A DNA stretch of 64,000 nucleotides from the NCBI RefSeq assembly GCF_000935045.1, contig NZ_JYKS01000025.1, positions 1-64,000 of the forward strand, in the 5' to 3' direction. The translations under genes and the position numbers were made by a program. The notes below the pieces were generated by a model. That model worked only from the letters and a program-made list of their open reading frames with translations, was not told the origin of the DNA and searched no databases. This document shows positions 57,102 through 64,000 of this stretch, piece by piece (position 1 is the stretch's first letter; every line of letters starts with the position of its first letter). The stretch is from Pseudomonas sp. 10-1B (GTDB lineage Bacteria; Pseudomonadota; Gammaproteobacteria; Pseudomonadales; Pseudomonadaceae).

Positions 57102-57851
57102 TCAAAGCTCAAACCCGAGCATCACCGCGCACACCACCAAAAACCCACAGAACATCACCCGCAACACCTTCTCTGGCAACGCATGGGCCAACTTCACCCC
57201 CCAGCTGATGCTGAGCAAGCCCCCCACCGCCAACGGAAGCCCTACCCCCCAGTCAACACTGTGATGCACACCATAAGTAACCAGGGTCACCAAGGTACTC
57301 GGCGCGGCCAGCGCCAGCGACAGCCCTTGCGCCACCACCTGGGTAGTGCCGAACACACTGGTCAGGATCGGCGTGGCTACCACCGCGCCGCCCACCCCGA
57401 ACAAACCGCCCATGGTACCGGCAAAGCTGCCCAGCACACCCAGCCACGGCCAGGCATAGCGCAATTCGGCACTGGCTGGCGAAACCTTGAGGAATATCCG
57501 CGCCACGTTCCACACCGCCAAGGCCACCAGAAAGCCGACAAACCCCAGACGCATGGAGTGCGCATCGAGCCCCACCGCCCAGATCGACCCCAGCCAGGCA
57601 AACACGAAGCTGCACAGCGACAGCGGCAAGGCATGACGCAGCTCGATGCGGTTGCGCTGGTGATAGCGCCACAGCGCCAGCAGCACGTTCGGCACCACCA
57701 TCACCAGCGCCGTGCCCTGTGCCAGTTGCTGGTCCAGGCCAAACAGCACGCCCAGCGCCGGGATCGCGATCAGCCCACCGCCAATGCCGAACAGGCCACC
57801 CATGGTCCCCAGGGCCGCGCCCAGCGCGATATACAACAACCACTCGATCAT
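57102..57851 (-). CDS. TSUP-family membrane permease (TauE/SafE)
   Basis: 249 residues, about eight membrane segments in two homologous halves, each opening with a Gly-rich GTMGGLFGIGGG / GTMGGLFGVGGA motif. Family members export or import sulfonates, sulfite or other anions; the substrate is unknown here. Divergent from a LysR gene by 113 bp, which probably controls it. Confidence 0.92.
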   Translation of the reverse strand: MIEWLLYIALGAALGTMGGLFGIGGGLIAIPALGVLFGLDQQLAQGTALVMVVPNVLLALWRYHQRNRIELRHALPLSLCSFVFAWLGSIWAVGLDAHSMRLGFVGFLVALAVWNVARIFLKVSPASAELRYAWPWLGVLGSFAGTMGGLFGVGGAVVATPILTSVFGTTQVVAQGLSLALAAPSTLVTLVTYGVHHSVDWGVGLPLAVGGLLSISWGVKLAHALPEKVLRVMFCGFLVVCAVMLGFEL

Positions 57852-57964
57852 CAGGGCCTCATCCGCCTGTACACATAATGCGAGCATGCTAACGATTGTG
57901 CACTGGCGGGGAAACGCACAGCAGCGCACAATGGCTATGCGCTTTTCGCAAAAGCAAGGCAGCC

Positions 57965-58918
57965 ATGAGCCCTGATACCCTGACCGACCAGTTGAGCCTG
58001 TTCCTCGATGTGCTGGAGAGCGGCAGCTTTTCTGCCGCTGCCCGTCGCCATCCACTGACCCCGTCCGCCGTGGCCCGGCGCATCGACAACCTGGAAAGCG
58101 CGGTCGGCAGCCGCCTGTTCACCCGCAGTACCCACGCCGTGCGCGCCACGCCAGCGGGTAACGCCTTCGCTGACCGGGCCAGGCGCATCATCGAGGAACT
58201 GCGCCTGGCCCGGGCCGAAGCGGTGTCGCTGAGCAATGCCCCCGAAGGCCTGATCCGCATCGATGCCCCCGCCGCGTTCGGCCGCCGCCACCTGGCCCCG
58301 GCCATCGCCGATTTCCTCGTGGCCTACCCAGGCCTGGACGTGCAACTGCGCCTGATCGACAGCTTCGTCGACCTGCATGGCAGCCACTTGGGCGAGGTCG
58401 ACCTGGTGCTGCGCGCCGGCCCCCTGGCCGATACCCGCCTGGTAGCCACGCCCCTGGCCTACATGGTGCGTATCGCCTGCGCAAGCCCCGCCTACCTGGC
58501 CAACCGCGGCATGCCCACCTGCCCCAGCGAACTGCCCGCACACGATGGCCTCGACTGGGACGGCCTGGCACCGCCGTTCGCCTGGCGCTTCAACGTGGCC
58601 GGGCAAACCCGCCTGTACCGCCCCTCACGCATGCGCATGGCCGCCAACAATGCCGAAACCTTACTGTTCGGCGCCCTCGCTGGCTTGGGCATCGCCCACC
58701 TGCCAACCTGGCTGATCAGCGAATACCTGCTGCGCGGCGAGCTGATACCGTTGTTTTGCGACGGCGGCTTGCCCGCAGCCGAGACCAGCGGTATCTACGC
58801 GCTACGCCTGGCACATGAAACGAACTCTCGCAGCCGTTTGCTGCTCGAATTCCTCAAGAGCCGCTTCAGCCCGATTCCACCCTGGGACTTGGCCTTGCGC
58901 AGTGAACTGCGCGAGTAA
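57965..58918 (+). CDS. LysR-family transcriptional regulator
   Basis: 317 residues; winged helix at residues about 8-65 (FLDVLESGSFSAAARRH, TPSAVARRIDNLE), then a sensor domain of the type with FNVAGQTRLYRPSRMRM. Start MSPDTLTDQL at 57965. Likely regulator of the divergent TSUP permease. Confidence 0.92.
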   Translation: MSPDTLTDQLSLFLDVLESGSFSAAARRHPLTPSAVARRIDNLESAVGSRLFTRSTHAVRATPAGNAFADRARRIIEELRLARAEAVSLSNAPEGLIRIDAPAAFGRRHLAPAIADFLVAYPGLDVQLRLIDSFVDLHGSHLGEVDLVLRAGPLADTRLVATPLAYMVRIACASPAYLANRGMPTCPSELPAHDGLDWDGLAPPFAWRFNVAGQTRLYRPSRMRMAANNAETLLFGALAGLGIAHLPTWLISEYLLRGELIPLFCDGGLPAAETSGIYALRLAHETNSRSRLLLEFLKSRFSPIPPWDLALRSELRE

Positions 58919-58976
58919 GGCGTGCACTAATGATCAGCGTGCCAGACTTTCCCATTGATTACCTTCAAGGACCTGC

Positions 58977-59432
58977 ATGAACGCCAACACCCAAGCCTCC
59001 TGTGACGAGCTGCTGCTGGACAACCAGGTCTGTTTCGCCCTGCATTCCACCTCGTTACTGATGACCAAGGTCTACAAACCGCTGCTGCAGGCCTTGGGCC
59101 TGACCTACCCGCAGTACCTGGCCATGCTCGTGCTGTGGGAGCGCGACGGCCTGACCGTGGGCGAAATCAGCCAGCACCTGCTCACCGACCCCGGCTCGCT
59201 GACCCCGCTGCTCAAGCGCCTGGAAAGCGAAGGCCTGCTGCAACGCAACCGCAGCCGCGAGGACGAACGGGTGGTGCTGGTGCAATTGACAGACAAGGGC
59301 CGCGCCCTGCAGCAACAAGCCCGGGAGGTGCCGCAGTGCATTCTCAAGGCCAGCGGGCGCAGCCTGGAACAGCTGCAGGAGTTGCAGGCCGACCTGCTGG
59401 CGCTGCGTGAAAACCTGCAAAAAAACCTCTGA
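58977..59432 (+). CDS. ohrR: Organic hydroperoxide sensor/repressor OhrR (MarR family)
   Basis: 151 residues. The reactive Cys is residue 19 in NQVCFALHSTS, as in OhrR proteins; winged helix follows (LTVGEISQHLLTDPGSL, LKRLESEGL). It represses ohr until the Cys is oxidised by organic peroxides. ohr lies 140 bp downstream on the same strand with a palindromic candidate operator between. Confidence 0.95.
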   Translation: MNANTQASCDELLLDNQVCFALHSTSLLMTKVYKPLLQALGLTYPQYLAMLVLWERDGLTVGEISQHLLTDPGSLTPLLKRLESEGLLQRNRSREDERVVLVQLTDKGRALQQQAREVPQCILKASGRSLEQLQELQADLLALRENLQKNL

Positions 59433-59483
59433 GGGCTATGCTGTGCAATGGCCGTTCGGATGAACGGTGACGATTTATCTTGA

Positions 59484-59500
59484 GCGCAAACTAATTGCGC
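59484..59500. promoter_or_regulatory. Candidate OhrR operator
   Basis: GCGCAA-ACTAA-TTGCGC is a perfect 6-bp dyad about 75 bp upstream of ohr, in an AT-rich stretch that continues GCGCTAATTTAAAT. OhrR binds such dyads between ohrR and ohr in relatives. Confidence 0.6.
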
Positions 59501-59571
59501 GCTAATTTAAATCCCACACCAACCCGCGCCCCCTCCGACAGGAAGCGCACAGCACATTAGCGAGGCTCAAG

Positions 59572-60000
<429 letters not shown>

Positions 60001-60014
60001 AGCTTACGCAATAC

Positions 60015-60080
60015 CCTGTGGGAGCTGGCTTGCCGGCGATGAGGCCAGTCCAGGCAATACAAGACAGTTGCTCCCACAGG
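60015..60080. repeat. REP-type element after ohr
   Basis: CTGTGGGAGCTGGCTTGCCG with the spacer CAGGCAATACAAGACAGTTG, the same unit as in the tandem array at 49.8-50.1 kb. Confidence 0.8.
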
Positions 60081-60103
60081 TATAGCGCAGCTGGTATCTC
60101 AGA

Positions 60104-60137
60104 CGCAAAAAACCCGGCCAAGGCCGGGTTTTTGCGT
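60104..60137 (-). terminator. Intrinsic terminator of efp (bidirectional)
   Basis: AAACCCGGCC-AA-GGCCGGGTTT flanked by A and T runs, 14 bp after the efp stop. Confidence 0.93.
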
Positions 60138-60150
60138 TTCACAAGAAGGA

Positions 60151-60720
60151 TTACTTCTTGGAACGGCCCTTGAAGGAGCCATCGCGAGTATCGATATCGA
60201 TGAATTCGTCGATTTCGATGAAGTCGGCAACCTGTACTTCAGTACCGTTGGCCAGCTTGGCAGGCTTCATGACCTTGCCCGAGGTGTCGCCGCGAGCAGC
60301 GTTCTCGGTGTAGGTGACCTGACGGCTGATGGTGGTCGGCAGTTCGACCGATACCACTTTCTCTTCGTACATGGTCAGGGCGCAAACGTCCTGCATGCCT
60401 TCTTCGATGTACGGCAGAACGGCGTCGATGTCTTCGGCGTTCAGTTCGTACATGGTGTAGTCGGTGGTGTCCATGAAGGTGTACGCGTCGCCGCTGATGA
60501 AGGACAGGGTCACTTCCTTGCGGTCGAGGATCACGTCATCCAGCTTGTCGTCGGCGAAGTAGACGGTTTCAGTCTTGTAGCCGGTCAGCAGGTTCTTCAG
60601 CTTGGTCTTCATGATCGCGCTGTTGCGACCCGACTTGGTGAATTCGGCTTTCTGTACCAGCCACGGGTCGTTGTCGATCCGCAGTACGGTGCCGGGTTTC
60701 AGCTCTTTACCAGTTTTCAT
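60151..60720 (-). CDS. efp: Elongation factor P
   Basis: 189 residues; relieves ribosome stalling at polyproline. Three beta domains. The acceptor loop KSGRNSAIMK places Arg at position 32, the residue rhamnosylated in Pseudomonas and unlike the Lys34 of E. coli. The modifying enzyme EarP is encoded 48 bp upstream on the same strand. Confidence 0.97.
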   Translation of the reverse strand: MKTGKELKPGTVLRIDNDPWLVQKAEFTKSGRNSAIMKTKLKNLLTGYKTETVYFADDKLDDVILDRKEVTLSFISGDAYTFMDTTDYTMYELNAEDIDAVLPYIEEGMQDVCALTMYEEKVVSVELPTTISRQVTYTENAARGDTSGKVMKPAKLANGTEVQVADFIEIDEFIDIDTRDGSFKGRSKK

Positions 60721-60768
60721 TACGCAGTATCCGAATCTGGATGGATTTATAAAAATCGAGGCCGCATA

Positions 60769-61902
60769 TCATAGCCAATTTCGGTAAAACTGTACCAGCG
60801 TCATGGCAAGGTCCGGCTGAGCGGCCTGTTTCGCGCACCACTGGCGGGCATGCGCCTGCAGCTCGTCCCAGTGCACCAATACGCCGCGCCAGGCGGCGTG
60901 CATGTCACGGTGCATGTTCCAGGCACGCCACAGCTCGACCAGCGCTTCGGCGGCAGGGTTCGACAAGCCCTGGCGATAAAGCATCAGGAACGCTTCGAGT
61001 TTTTCCCAGTGGGCGTTCTCTTCCTGCACATAGATGTGCCACAACAACGGCCGCCCTGCCCACTGTGCGCGGACGAACGAGTCCTCGCCACGCACGGCAT
61101 TGAAATCACAGCACCACAGCAAGCGGTCATAATCATCCTGGCTGACGAAAGGCAGCACCTGCACGGTCAGCGCACCGCGCTGGCGTATCTCTCCCGCCGC
61201 CAGCGCGGGCTCGCCCAACCAGGCGCACAGGTCGGGCATGATGCGCCCTTCCGGCACCAGCAGATGGCTGCGGCGGGCATCTTCGGCCAAGGCATCCAGC
61301 CAGCCGCCCAACTGCGGGTTCTCGTAGGCGAACAGCGAGATCAGCCGGGTGTCGGCCTGGGCCTGCACGCCAAGCCCGGCAAGGAAGCCAGCGCGCTGTA
61401 CCGGGTCGGCCTCGAAGGCCGCGCGGCGGGCCAGCAACGGCGCCTCGCGCAGCAGCCCGCCGGTCTTGCCGGTAAAGCCGGGGAAGAAGAACACGGTGCG
61501 CAGCCCGTTGCCCTGCGGCGATGGCAAGCCGTGGCAACCTTCCACCCAGTCCTCGGCGCTGAGGTACTCCAGGTTCAGCCACAGCGCCGGCGTCGGTCGC
61601 GTGCACAGCGCTTCGATATAGCCAGCCGGCAGGCGGCAGCCGAAGGCGCCGATGACCACGTCGGCGGTGGCCACCGGTTGCCAGTCGGCCGGCCAGTGGC
61701 GCACCTCGACCCCCTGCTGCCACTGCTGTGCGAGCGCGGCATCGGCGCCCGGGCACAGGCGCACGAAGGCGCGCAGGTCGTCCACCCACAGGCGCACCGC
61801 CAAGTCGTGCTCGGCCACCAGTTGCCGGGCCAGGCGCCAGGTCACGCCAATATCGCCATAGTTGTCGACAACAGTGCAGAAGATGTCCCAGGTGGCTTTC
61901 AT
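60769..61902 (-). CDS. earP: EF-P arginine rhamnosyltransferase EarP
   Basis: Transfers rhamnose from TDP-rhamnose to Arg32 of EF-P. GT-B inverting enzyme, 377 residues, the length known for P. putida EarP. Catalytic Asp13 and substrate Asp17 are in VVDNYGDIGVTW; the donor-site region FPGFTGKTGGL and the RGEDSFVRAQ motif (Glu near 270) are present. First gene of the earP-efp unit. Confidence 0.96.
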   Translation of the reverse strand: MKATWDIFCTVVDNYGDIGVTWRLARQLVAEHDLAVRLWVDDLRAFVRLCPGADAALAQQWQQGVEVRHWPADWQPVATADVVIGAFGCRLPAGYIEALCTRPTPALWLNLEYLSAEDWVEGCHGLPSPQGNGLRTVFFFPGFTGKTGGLLREAPLLARRAAFEADPVQRAGFLAGLGVQAQADTRLISLFAYENPQLGGWLDALAEDARRSHLLVPEGRIMPDLCAWLGEPALAAGEIRQRGALTVQVLPFVSQDDYDRLLWCCDFNAVRGEDSFVRAQWAGRPLLWHIYVQEENAHWEKLEAFLMLYRQGLSNPAAEALVELWRAWNMHRDMHAAWRGVLVHWDELQAHARQWCAKQAAQPDLAMTLVQFYRNWL

Positions 61903-62031
61903 GTGCCCTGCCCTCGCCCAGCGGAAAACCGCGAATTCTGCGGATAAATTGTCGCCGACAAAAGCACCTGCGCGGAAAAATGCCCAGGCGCATGCGACAA
62001 TGCCCCCGACCCACCCTGCCAGGAAGCTGCC

Positions 62032-62421
62032 ATGCCGCGCCACCGTGAACTGAAGATCACCCTCAAGCCGTTGCCGTTGATCGTGTGCGTCGCCGTTGGC
62101 CTGTGGCTGGGCGCCATGGCCATTGCCGCGAGCCTGTGGCTGGCCCTGCAGCTGTGGCCACAGCAGGTGCAACCGCTGGCCCAGGCCATGGCCCCCAGCC
62201 TGTACCACCCTGCGGCGCCAGCCCCGGCAGAGGATGCCCAGGCCGAGATGTTCCAGCGCTACAAGCACACCCTGCACAAGCAGGAACTGCAACAGGCCGC
62301 CGAAGCCGCCCAGGGCAACCCGCGCAACCTCAACAGCCCCAAGTGCCAGTTCTGGCTGCAGCAGAACCGCACCGCGCCCACCGACAAAAGCCAGGCCAAT
62401 GTGCTGGAGTTCTGTTACTGA
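62032..62421 (+). CDS. Small membrane-anchored hypothetical protein
   Basis: 129 residues; one N-terminal membrane segment (PLPLIVCVAVGLWLGAMAIA, about residues 14-33) and a periplasmic helical tail with two Cys (SPKCQFW and LEFCY) that could form a disulfide. AGGA lies 6 nt upstream. 2 bp before the Gre-like gene; divergent from earP. Function unknown. Confidence 0.8.
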   Translation: MPRHRELKITLKPLPLIVCVAVGLWLGAMAIAASLWLALQLWPQQVQPLAQAMAPSLYHPAAPAPAEDAQAEMFQRYKHTLHKQELQQAAEAAQGNPRNLNSPKCQFWLQQNRTAPTDKSQANVLEFCY

Positions 62422-62423
62422 CC

Positions 62424-62894
62424 ATGGACAAGACCTGCCTGCTGGCGCAGATCGTCGCCACCCTCGAACATGACCAGGACGTGCTGACCCGCGCGGCGCA
62501 AAGCGCCTACGAAGCCGCTACCGCCGAAGAGAATATCGCCGAGAACAAGTACGACACCCTGGGCCTGGAAGCCTCGTACCTGGCTACCGGCCAGGCCCGC
62601 CGCAGCGCCGAGATTCGCAAGGCGCTGCTGACCTACCAGCAACTGCTGCTGCGCGACTACGACCCGGCGCGCGGGGTGCAGGTGAGCAACCTGGTGACAC
62701 TGGAGGATGAGGATGGCGGGCAGCGCCGGCTGTTCCTCGGGCCCGAGGCGGCAGGGTTGAAGATTGGCGCGGGGGATGGGCTGGTGACGGTGATTACCCC
62801 GCGCTCGCCGCTGGGGCAGCAGATGGTAGGTAAAAAGGTTGATGATGAGGTGAGCCTGGGGTCGCAGGTACTGTTCATTGTCGATGTTGCCTGA
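62424..62894 (+). CDS. GreA/GreB C-terminal-domain family protein
   Basis: 156 residues. A helical N-terminal part (ATLEHDQDVLTRAAQSAYEA) and the Gre C-terminal FKBP-like domain ending VITPRSPLGQQMVGKKVDDE. The acidic tip of the coiled coil that stimulates RNA cleavage by RNA polymerase is not evident, so it is more likely a Gre-like competitor (Rnk or Gfh type) than a true Gre factor. Follows the 62032 gene by 2 bp. Confidence 0.85.
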   Translation: MDKTCLLAQIVATLEHDQDVLTRAAQSAYEAATAEENIAENKYDTLGLEASYLATGQARRSAEIRKALLTYQQLLLRDYDPARGVQVSNLVTLEDEDGGQRRLFLGPEAAGLKIGAGDGLVTVITPRSPLGQQMVGKKVDDEVSLGSQVLFIVDVA

Positions 62895-63106
62895 ACCGGC
62901 CTTTTCGCGGGCTTGCCCGCTCCCACCTCGACCACATAGGCCTCAAGCCCTGTGCAGTAACCTGTGGGAGCAACTGTCTTGTATTGCCTGTGCTGGCCTC
63001 ATCGCCGGCAAGCCAGCTCCCACAGGTACTGCACAGGGCTTGAGGCCTATGCGGTCGAGGTGGGAGCGGGCTTGCCGGCGATAGGGCCGGTACAGGTAAT
63101 ACCCAT
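62895..63106. repeat. Cluster of REP elements
   Basis: Inverted REP units with GCGGGCTTGCCCGCTCCCAC, ATCGCCGGCAAGCCAGCTCC and the complement GAGGTGGGAGCGGGCTTGCC, joined by the AAGACAGTTG-type spacer in reverse. No gene. Confidence 0.82.
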
Positions 63107-63310
63107 CTAAAGGGCTTGCAAGGCATCGAACCGCCCAGCCAACCCCTGCTTGGCAAACTGCTCCCACAGGTACTGCACAGGGCTTGAGGCCTATGCGATC
63201 GAGGTGGGAGCTGGCTTGCCGGCGATAGGGCCGGAACAGGCAATACACAGCTAAAGCACCTGCAAGGCATCGAACCGCCCCGCCAACCCCTGCTCGGCAA
63301 ACTGCTCCAC
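63059..63310. repeat. 144-bp tandem duplication: REP plus 3' end of the LysR gene
   Basis: Bases 63059-63166 repeat as 63203-63310 with few differences. The right copy contains the last 20 codons of the intact LysR gene including its stop; the left copy is a detached remnant reading EQFAKQGLAGRFDALQAL and a stop (63107-63166), against EQFAEQGLAGRFDALQVL in the gene. Confidence 0.88.
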
Positions 63311-64000
63311 GACAAAATCGACGAACGCCCGGGTCTTGCCCGGCAACAGTTTGTGCTCGGCGAAATACAGGCTGATATGCCCATCGTCCACATACCAGTC
63401 CGGCAACACCCGGCGCAGCCGCCCTGCCTGCAGATAAGGCACGGCAAACGGCAAACTCACCAAGGCAATCCCCAGGCCCTGCTCGGCCACCGCGCACGCC
63501 GCGTCCGAATCGCTCATGGTCATCGCCTGGCGCAATTGCAGTGGTTGCTGCACCTGCCAGCGGCTGGTCAACGGCCACGAGCGCACCCGCCCGGTCTGCG
63601 GTGAGCGGATCAGAATGCCGGCGTGGCGTTGCAGCACCTGCGGGTCTTCGATCGGCGCGTACCGGTCGAGATACGCCGGCGCCGCCACCAGCACCCGATG
63701 CGCCGGCGTCAGCTTGCGCGCCACCACCCCCGGCGGCAGTTCGAAGCCACCGCCAATCGCCGCATCGAAGCCCTGGCCGATCAGGTCGACCTGGCGATTA
63801 TCGAAATGCCAGTCCGGGGTAATGGCCGGGTAACGGCGCAGGAACTCACTCAGCAAGGGCAACACATACAAACGCCCGAACACCGTGCCCATGCTCACCC
63901 GCAGCAACCCGGCCGGCTGGCCCTCGGCGCTGGCCAGGTTGGCCACGGCATACTGGATGGTGCGAAAGCTGTCGCTGACCTCCCCCAGAAAACGCTGCCC
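63251..64000 (-). CDS. LysR-family regulator, 5' end beyond the window
   Basis: 250 codons of the sensor part; the frame is open to the window edge (GQRFLGEVSDSFRTIQ linker at 63947-64000), so the DNA-binding domain lies outside. Motifs of the CrgA/DmlR subgroup: GLLRVSMGTVFGR, FDAAIGGGFELP, GQGLGIALVSLPF-like EQGLGIALVSLPF and VDFVVEQFA. Stop TAG at 63251. Confidence 0.9.
   Translation of the reverse strand, partial: GQRFLGEVSDSFRTIQYAVANLASAEGQPAGLLRVSMGTVFGRLYVLPLLSEFLRRYPAITPDWHFDNRQVDLIGQGFDAAIGGGFELPPGVVARKLTPAHRVLVAAPAYLDRYAPIEDPQVLQRHAGILIRSPQTGRVRSWPLTSRWQVQQPLQLRQAMTMSDSDAACAVAEQGLGIALVSLPFAVPYLQAGRLRRVLPDWYVDDGHISLYFAEHKLLPGKTRAFVDFVVEQFAEQGLAGRFDALQVL

Noticed and set aside
60769..62292. 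Longer 507-codon form of earP
   Set aside because: The extra 130 codons are antisense to the 62032 gene and not conserved; EarP starts at MKATWDIF.

Overview
The window looks like the chromosome of a fluorescent Pseudomonas of the P. putida group. The evidence is the G+C-rich codon use, the many REP-type inverted repeats between genes (GGGAGCGGGCAAGCCCGCG type), the EarP/EF-P pair that uses an Arg32-type EF-P, and a core gene order that, from memory, follows P. aeruginosa PAO1 PA2811-PA2852: yadH-yadG, GST, fadE, PA2817 homologue, tRNA cluster, sagS, gpx, msrB, alaA, htpX, tpm, deaD, class II DAHP synthase, ohrR-ohr, efp-earP. The first 30 bases are not genomic: they contain the Tn5/Nextera mosaic end, so the window begins at a contig edge and cuts comEC short.

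Layout. 0-9.3 kb is core: truncated comEC, a DUF2062 protein, an ABC exporter, a glutathione S-transferase, an orphan AT-richer gene, fadE and a PA2817-family gene. 9.4-37.6 kb is accessory. A chaperone-usher fimbrial locus is present in two halves: pilin and chaperone at 9.4-10.8 kb, usher and tip adhesin at 33.9-37.6 kb. Between them lie about 23 kb with eight minus-strand genes and one plus-strand gene. These encode three Ig-like repeat proteins, a trio of tightly coupled unknown proteins with Ig-like modules, a tip-less Rhs protein, a classical autotransporter, and a full-length Rhs/TcC-like protein transcribed divergently. The shared 404-bp divergent control region holds two copies of a 20-21 bp motif that also occurs once near 6.0 kb. 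At 37.6-38.6 kb is a decayed group II intron just behind the terminator of a five-gene tRNA cluster (3 Gly-GCC, 2 Glu-TTC; 38.6-39.2 kb).

39.5-64 kb returns to core functions. Oxidative-stress repair is prominent: free-Met-sulfoxide reductase msrC, glutathione peroxidase, msrB, and ohr with its sensor ohrR. Signalling and proteostasis genes follow (SagS hybrid kinase, HtpX, DeaD helicase), then aromatic amino acid synthesis (class II DAHP synthase), amino acid metabolism (AlaA), a YcaQ-type DNA glycosylase-like protein, three LysR regulators (one cut by the window end), a TSUP permease, and EF-P with its arginine rhamnosyltransferase EarP.

The most interesting part is the 10.8-33.7 kb Ig-like/Rhs/autotransporter locus. 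It looks like one functional surface or toxin-delivery system inserted into a fimbrial operon, and most of its products have no function that can be read from sequence alone.
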